Shown piece by piece: positions 60,039 to 64,000 of a stretch of 64,000 nucleotides of DNA. Below the pieces are notes generated by a model. It was given only the letters and a program-made list of their open reading frames with translations. It searched no databases and was not told where the DNA came from. The translations under genes were made by a program, and so were the position numbers. The stretch spans positions 84,345 to 148,344 of the forward strand of contig CAZCSK010000003.1 in NCBI GenBank assembly GCA_964501265.1, in the 5' to 3' direction. Source of the stretch: CAZCSK01 sp964501265 (GTDB lineage Bacteria > Actinomycetota > CADDZG01 > JAHWKV01). The number at the start of each line of letters is the position of its first letter. Positions within the stretch are counted from its first letter, which is position 1.

Positions 60039-60935
60039 ATGGCAAAGACCTTTCGCAAAGCGAAGAACCTTCCAACCTGGCGTCGCATCGCAATCAACGC
60101 CTGGTCCGCGTCGACCCAAGCCACGATCTATGGCTCGGTCGACATCGACGCCACCGCGGCTCTCGAATACATCGCCGGATTTCGCGCCCGAGGGTCAAGA
60201 CTAACGATCACTCATCTTGTTGCGAAAGCAGTCGCGCATGCGATTTCCAAGATGCCCGAAGCCAACGGAATCGTCGCCAAGGGCAGTCTGCGGCTCAGAT
60301 CGACGGTGGATATCTTCCTGCAGGTTTCGCTCGACGACGGCGCAACCCTTTCCGGGGCAACCATCAGGAATGCGGATCACAAATCTGCAGAAGAGATCGC
60401 TACGGAACTTGCGGCCAAAGTGGAGGAGATTCGCGCCCACAAAGACAAGGCCACGGAGAAAACAACGAGCACGATGTCAAAAATCCCCGACAGGTTGCTC
60501 GGACCCGTCATGCGTCTTTTGTCTTCGGCCCAATACGACCACAACATCGACCTTACGAAGTTGGGTGTCGAGATGGACACGTTCGGCTCGGCGATGGTCA
60601 CCAACGTTGGGATGTTTGGACTTCAACAGGGATTCGCCCCTGCGTTTCCGCTGGGCCGGACCGCGATAGTCATCCTCGTGGGCGAAGTCACCAAAAAGCC
60701 TGTGGTCGTCGATGGCGAGATTGTGGTGCGACCTATCCTGAGTCTTCATGCAACGGTCGATCACCGAATCGTCGACGGATATCACGCGGGCGTTTTAGCG
60801 AAGCACATGAGAGAGGCGATCCTCGATCCAACAACTCACATGGGTGGCGGCGGGGGGGTAGCAGCCGCCCAGAGGTTCGACCTGATCGCGCCAGAAGCTG
60901 CGAACTCCCCGAATCAATTGGGTGGCCTTAAATAG
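60039..60935 (+). CDS. 2-oxoacid dehydrogenase acyltransferase catalytic-domain protein
   Basis: 298 residues. It has only the E2 catalytic domain: ATIYGSVDID, SLHATVDHRIVDGYHAG with the active His and Asp. The N-terminal lipoyl and subunit-binding domains of true E2 are absent, so it is a free-standing acyltransferase. The last ~30 residues (GGGGGVAAAQRF ... NQLGGLK) are encoded by the dispersed repeat, not by the family. GGAG and a TAGTAT box precede ATG 60039. Confidence 0.85.
   Translation: MAKTFRKAKNLPTWRRIAINAWSASTQATIYGSVDIDATAALEYIAGFRARGSRLTITHLVAKAVAHAISKMPEANGIVAKGSLRLRSTVDIFLQVSLDDGATLSGATIRNADHKSAEEIATELAAKVEEIRAHKDKATEKTTSTMSKIPDRLLGPVMRLLSSAQYDHNIDLTKLGVEMDTFGSAMVTNVGMFGLQQGFAPAFPLGRTAIVILVGEVTKKPVVVDGEIVVRPILSLHATVDHRIVDGYHAGVLAKHMREAILDPTTHMGGGGGVAAAQRFDLIAPEAANSPNQLGGLK
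60851..60920 (+). repeat. Dispersed G-tract/C-tract repeat, copy B, at the acyltransferase 3' end
   Basis: Begins cgggggggtagcagcc and ends gcgaactccccgaatcaatt, aligned base-for-base with copy A over most of its length; read in the same frame as in hemD. Confidence 0.85.
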
Positions 60936-60952
60936 CCCCCTCGAAGAGGCAA

Positions 60953-61591
60953 GTGCTTGAATACGGACCGGCATTCGTCGGCGCCGGCTTGTGGGCGTTC
61001 GCAAAGTTTCCGGAACAGATGCGGTGGGCCGCCGACATCTACGGACGCTCCTTTGGTCTTCTGGCGGGCCTCTACGAACTGTGGACTGAAACCGAAGGTT
61101 ACGGCGAGGCCCTTGAGGAGGCAATCAAAGACTTAAGGCGCCCGCCGAAGACGGTCTTGGACATGGCCACGGGAACCGGATTTGTCGCGTCTGCCGTCAA
61201 GAGAAGATTTCCGGATGCCAGCGTGACAGGCGTCGATGCCACTGCCGAGATGGTTGCAGTAGCCCAGCATCAGGCCGTTGCCGATGGATTGACACTTGAC
61301 TATCAAGTCGCAGATTCCTCAGCGCTCCCCTTTGCCGATGGCTCCTTCGACCTCGTCACGATGCAGAATTCGATTCCGTTTCCTGAAGAGATGATGCGCG
61401 TGGTAGCGCCCGGAGGACGCGCGCTCATCGTCTACTCGTTCGCCGGCCCCTGGATCAAACTCGCTTGGCCCGCCCTTGCAACTAGGCTCGAAGCGGCTGG
61501 CGCCGAACACGTGTGGGGCCGCCGGGCGGGACCCGGTTACTTTGGGTTTGCGCGCAAGGCAGGCGCCCGTCAAGTTAAGATCGAAGCGTGA
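60953..61591 (+). CDS. Class I SAM-dependent methyltransferase
   Basis: 212 residues: SAM motif I LDMATGTGFVASAVKRRF, acidic loop VTGVDATAEM, motif IV-like FDLVTMQNSIPFPEEMMRV. The N-terminal helix pair is unusual but not a membrane anchor. GTG 60953. Its stop overlaps the next start (GTGA). Substrate unknown; a UbiE-like small-molecule methyltransferase is plausible. Confidence 0.87.
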   Translation: MLEYGPAFVGAGLWAFAKFPEQMRWAADIYGRSFGLLAGLYELWTETEGYGEALEEAIKDLRRPPKTVLDMATGTGFVASAVKRRFPDASVTGVDATAEMVAVAQHQAVADGLTLDYQVADSSALPFADGSFDLVTMQNSIPFPEEMMRVVAPGGRALIVYSFAGPWIKLAWPALATRLEAAGAEHVWGRRAGPGYFGFARKAGARQVKIEA

Positions 61592-61878
61592 CGGCCGTAC
61601 AAACTCCCCTCGATTTTGTAAGCTCCCGCGAAGGGGTCGAGGGTGTAATCATGCACATCGGCCTCAACAACACTCAAGTCGTCCTTGTCGCCGCCGACGG
61701 CGAGTGGACGCGATTCGTGGTTCCCTCATTGGAAGCGGGCCGTGAGTTCTGCACAAGGTTGCGAATCGCCGCTCACGAAGGTGCGTACCCGGATCACCTA
61801 AGGCAGCGGATGGGCGGGTTCAAGCGAACGCCCGAAGACTGGGCGGCCGCTCCCTACCCAGAACGCAAGCGCTCCTAA
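61588..61878 (+). CDS. Conserved-looking small protein, unknown function
   Basis: 96 residues, soluble, with no recognised motif (VIMHIGLNNTQVVLVAADGE, PDHLRQRMGGFKRTPEDW). GTG start overlaps the methyltransferase stop by 4 bp, so it is a real co-translated gene rather than chance. Function not inferred. Confidence 0.65.
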   Translation: MTAVQTPLDFVSSREGVEGVIMHIGLNNTQVVLVAADGEWTRFVVPSLEAGREFCTRLRIAAHEGAYPDHLRQRMGGFKRTPEDWAAAPYPERKRS

Positions 61879-61885
61879 ACAAAAG

Positions 61886-61904
61886 AACCGGCTCTTGGCC
61901 GGTT
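61886..61904. terminator. Bidirectional terminator between convergent genes
   Basis: AACCGGC, loop TCTTG, GCCGGTT. It lies 8 bp after the plus-strand stop, with an A-run before it (U-run for the minus-strand transcript). Confidence 0.7.
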
Positions 61905-61908
61905 GCAA

Positions 61909-62115
61909 TCAAACTCCTGCCGAGACCTTCTCCCTGTCGTGGGTAATGCTTTCGATCGGCGGGTGGTCGGGAACGTCGGGTACCGAAATAACGGATTCAA
62001 GTTCCCGTACTCGGGCCTCGAGAATCTGGATACGAGCAGCAAGGTCCTCTAGCATCTGCTGGTCGGAGCGGTAAGCAAGGTCTGCCCATGGTTCACGGAT
62101 TCGAAGCTGCCTCAT
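61909..62115 (-). CDS. Small coiled-coil protein, unknown function
   Basis: 68 residues from ATG 62115: a heptad-like helix (MLEDLAARIQILEARVRELE) suggests an oligomerising coiled coil, flanked by short polar ends. An upstream ATG at 62148 would add 11 residues. No family recognised; the terminator after it and the separate strand support a genuine gene, with moderate confidence. Confidence 0.55.
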   Translation of the reverse strand: MRQLRIREPWADLAYRSDQQMLEDLAARIQILEARVRELESVISVPDVPDHPPIESITHDREKVSAGV

Positions 62116-62249
62116 AAACTCCCCTTTCCTGCCTCTGGTCCCTGCCAATAAATTTGCGGGGCTGCGGGGCGAAGAGCTGTTCGTGGATGTGACACCATTT
62201 TACTCCTGGATAACAGGCAGGTCTAGACCCCAATTTTTTGGAGTAGGTT

Positions 62250-62870
62250 ATGGGCCTGATGAAGACACTCGACCCCGCTAGAGTACGGGAAATCCTGGCT
62301 TCCGGGGGCCTTTTGATCGACACTCGAGCGGTCGATGAGTATCTGGCGAGCCACGTCGATGCGAGCATTTCCATAATGTTCGAAGCGGGACCGGGGTTCG
62401 GCGGCCGGGCTCGGGATCTTTTGCCCCTGGAGGCGTCGCTAGTGTTACTGACCGACCCCCAAACCCCACTCGATGAGGCCGCCGCAATGCTCAGAGGGAA
62501 GGGACTGGATGTGGCTGGCTTCGCCGATGGGACAGGGCTCGAAACAAGGTCGACACCAACCGCCGAAGGCTCTCCAAATGGGCTCGTGTTCGTCGATGTG
62601 AGAGATCCTGGAACCCGTCCGCCGACAACCACGAACAGCGCGCTGGTTATCCCCGTCGAGCATCTCTGGACCGATGCCGGAGAATTGGATAAGGCCGCGC
62701 ACATCGGCCTGCTAGCCGGTTGGGGCGTTCGTGCTGCAACCGCCATCGGCATTCTTGAGCGACTCGGATTCGCACATCTAACCTTTGTCCGGACTCGCCC
62801 CGTCGGCGCACGTCCGCCCGTCGCCGGCCCCGAAGAACAGATCTTCCGCGCGGGGGGTCCGGGGGGGTAG
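62250..62870 (+). CDS. Rhodanese-like double-domain protein without catalytic Cys
   Basis: 206 residues. Two rhodanese-like halves: LASGGLLIDTRAVDEYLASH (first) and LVFVDVRDPGTRPP ... IPVEHLW (second). Neither half has the Cys-containing active loop (the first ends VLLTDPQTP, the second LAGWGVRAATAI), so sulfur transfer is unlikely. The C-terminus RAGGPGG and its TAG stop come from the dispersed repeat read in a different frame from hemD. ATG 62250 has GGAGTAGG upstream. Confidence 0.75.
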   Translation: MGLMKTLDPARVREILASGGLLIDTRAVDEYLASHVDASISIMFEAGPGFGGRARDLLPLEASLVLLTDPQTPLDEAAAMLRGKGLDVAGFADGTGLETRSTPTAEGSPNGLVFVDVRDPGTRPPTTTNSALVIPVEHLWTDAGELDKAAHIGLLAGWGVRAATAIGILERLGFAHLTFVRTRPVGARPPVAGPEEQIFRAGGPGG

Positions 62871-62930
62871 CCGCTCCCTTAGAAAGAGAATCGCGCGCGC
62901 CAGAAGCTGCGAACCCCCCGGAATCAATCG
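62852..62930 (+). repeat. Dispersed G-tract/C-tract repeat, copy C
   Basis: ggggggtccgggggggtag to gaaccccccggaatcaatcg. Internal segment gcgcgcgccagaagctgcga matches copies A and B. It supplies the stop of the rhodanese-like gene and fills the gap before the convergent YgjP-like gene. Confidence 0.9.
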
Positions 62931-62952
62931 GAGGTAGAGCCTAGAGGTTGAT

Positions 62953-63537
62953 TCAGCTCTCGAGGCCTTTCGCGATAAGAAAGCCTCGCGCCCGTTCCGT
63001 CAACGGATACTTCTGCACAAGATCCCAGAATGATTTCGAATGATCCGGCACTACAAGATGCGCGAGCTCGTGGACGATTACATAATCGCGAACCCAACCG
63101 GGCATTTCCGCCAGACAATCAGACAGCCGGATGGTCGCGTCCTCGATCGTGCATGATCCGTAGCGGGATTTTTGGTTCGTCACGTACTCGATCGAGCGCC
63201 ACTTGAGTTTCCCTTCGAAATGGCGGCGGTTCAGCTCGCGGGCTCGTCGCTCGAGGTCTCCATCTTTGGAAAGGAGGGCCCGCCGGTGCTTGGCCTCAAA
63301 TCGTTGCCTCATCTTGTCGACCCACTGCGCCTCCTCGGCGCGAGACATCCGTTCGGGAACCCAGAGAATCATCGTGTCGCCCTCAAGGCGCGCAGCAACA
63401 GTGCGGCGGCGCTTGGACGAGCGTCGAATCTCGACTGATCGAATCCAGGCGCCGGGCACCGCAGCCGCCGTGGCCGGGGCAGCCGTCGGGGGCGGCGAGT
63501 TTTCGCTACTGACGAACGACAATTGACCCTGAATCAC
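62953..63537 (-). CDS. YgjP-like/DUF45 metallopeptidase-fold protein
   Basis: 194 residues. The minimal zinc-peptidase motif VHELAHLVVPDHSKSFW (HExxH plus a later His) and the preceding RYGSCTIEDATIRLSDCLAE are typical of YgjP. Unusual: an Ala/Pro-rich N-terminal 30 residues. GTG 63537 is supported by a consensus -10 nine nt upstream. Suggested role in cytoplasmic proteolysis or nucleotide-related hydrolysis; unproven for the family. Confidence 0.87.
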   Translation of the reverse strand: MIQGQLSFVSSENSPPPTAAPATAAAVPGAWIRSVEIRRSSKRRRTVAARLEGDTMILWVPERMSRAEEAQWVDKMRQRFEAKHRRALLSKDGDLERRARELNRRHFEGKLKWRSIEYVTNQKSRYGSCTIEDATIRLSDCLAEMPGWVRDYVIVHELAHLVVPDHSKSFWDLVQKYPLTERARGFLIAKGLES

Positions 63538-63546
63538 ACCGCTGTA

Positions 63547-63552
63547 ATTATA
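63547..63552 (-). promoter_or_regulatory. Leaderless-type -10 box of the YgjP-like gene
   Basis: Consensus TATAAT on the minus strand with 9 nt to GTG 63537; -35 region not convincing. Confidence 0.5.
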
Positions 63553-63609
63553 TGCATTACATTCGCGCTACAGGGTTTGTTTGAACGTGGAGCTAACGCA
63601 GCCGCGGTA

Positions 63610-63846
63610 TTAAGCCGAAGGGGCCTCGGACTCGAACCAACTGGGGGACGACACCAACACCAGGTCGTCTTGGTTCTCTTGCGGCTCAAGGTCCAGCTCC
63701 GAGAAATTCTCCAGGCCCATTGGGATCGAGATCGTGACGCCGGTCTTGACGGCAGCCTTGGATCCACAGTTGGGACACTTGTCTCGAGAAACGTTCTCAA
63801 ATGAAACGATCCGTCCGCCACACGACTCACATGAAAACAGCAGCAC
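63610..63846 (-). CDS. Small zinc-ribbon protein
   Basis: 78 residues from GTG 63846, chosen because GGAGG lies five nt upstream. LLFSCESCGGRIVSFENVSR with KCPNCGSKAAV forms a two-CxxC zinc ribbon; the rest is acidic (ENFSELDLEPQENQDD). The frame is open to 63948 but without a ribosome-binding site there. Possible nucleic-acid or protein-binding module; function unknown. Confidence 0.62.
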   Translation of the reverse strand: MLLFSCESCGGRIVSFENVSRDKCPNCGSKAAVKTGVTISIPMGLENFSELDLEPQENQDDLVLVSSPSWFESEAPSA

Positions 63847-63948
63847 CCTTACCTCCAATACTCTAAAGATTGATGGTAATAGGGACGCATCTTTATGAAC
63901 AGACGTTTCACTTAGATTCTCGAAAACTTTTTGCGCGAGCACGCACAT

Positions 63949-63982
63949 ACTGACCCGAAGGTCACTACTGACCCGCAGGTCA
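63949..63982. repeat. Tandem pair of TGACC-N4-GGTCA palindromes
   Basis: Two 17-bp units (tactgacccgaaggtca, then tactgacccgcaggtca) in direct tandem; each contains the inverted repeat TGACC/GGTCA. Could be a regulator-binding site or the edge of the following repeat; no gene is visible downstream inside the window. Confidence 0.7.
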
Positions 63983-64000
63983 GGGGGGTTCGGGGGGGGG
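63980..64000 (+). repeat. Truncated copy D of the dispersed repeat at the window edge
   Basis: aggggggttcgggggggg resembles the left end of copies A and C (two G-tracts separated by three bases) and runs off the window. Confidence 0.5.

Noticed and set aside
1..64000. tRNA, rRNA, integrase, transposase or phage genes
   Set aside because: None recognised on either strand, although several repeats suggest past mobile activity.

Overview
The window looks like a chromosomal segment of an uncultured, moderately high-GC bacterium, most likely Actinomycetota. Four things point there: a coproporphyrin-type heme cluster with HemQ and a CpfC-type ferrochelatase; a MoxR–DUF58–transglutaminase-like trio; frequent GTG and TTG starts; and many promoters whose -10 box sits only 6-9 nt before the start codon, as in leaderless transcripts. 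No rRNA, tRNA, CRISPR array, phage gene or transposase was found. Genes are densely packed, commonly with 4-bp stop/start overlaps.

Layout. (1) 0-11.3 kb: the end of a Liv-type ABC cluster (LivF-like ATPase) meets a six-gene minus-strand operon (ROK-fold sugar kinase, anchored substrate-binding protein, DegT aminotransferase, Gfo/Idh dehydrogenase, ceramidase-like protein, alpha/beta hydrolase). Divergent to it is nagA plus a GH84 hexosaminidase, followed by a convergent ROK repressor. Together this reads as an amino-sugar scavenging region. (2) 11.3-14.5 kb: gatB, gatA, gatC, transcribed gatC to gatB. (3) 14.5-22.9 kb: tetR and the heme genes hemE, cpfC, hemA, hemC, hemD, hemB, hemL, hemQ; cgoX is absent. 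A PIN-toxin/Phd-antitoxin pair sits immediately after hemQ, and beyond it lies a second, diverged copy of the hemQ 3' end exactly 850 bp away, marking an insertion. (4) 23.7-34.4 kb: an EthD-like gene, two Calx-beta surface proteins, an S9 peptidase, a SHOCT-like/DUF2089 pair, three paralogous lipoproteins with a graded metalloprotease-like motif, and two M16 peptidase-like genes between inverted repeats.

(5) 34.4-54.7 kb is the most unusual part. A compact minus-strand run of ten genes (MoxR, DUF58, transglutaminase-like protein lacking its catalytic residues, lipoprotein, LivH-LivM fused permease, MFS-LivF-LivG fused protein, four more lipoproteins) is divergent from three tandem ~615-residue membrane-anchored binding-protein-like genes plus another anchored envelope protein. 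The three paralogues share a nearly invariant 124-residue anchor/linker and differ strongly in the outer domain. I infer one envelope-located uptake or sensing system. (6) 54.7-64 kb: housekeeping and small genes (pterin dehydratase, YchF-like GTPase, GreA, amidase, SGNH hydrolase, methyltransferase, rhodanese-like, YgjP-like), a DUF559 gene flanked by two near-identical hairpins, and copies of a G-tract/C-tract dispersed repeat that also interrupts hemD and contributes C-terminal codons to two genes.

All functional calls come from reading motifs and context; no database search was run.
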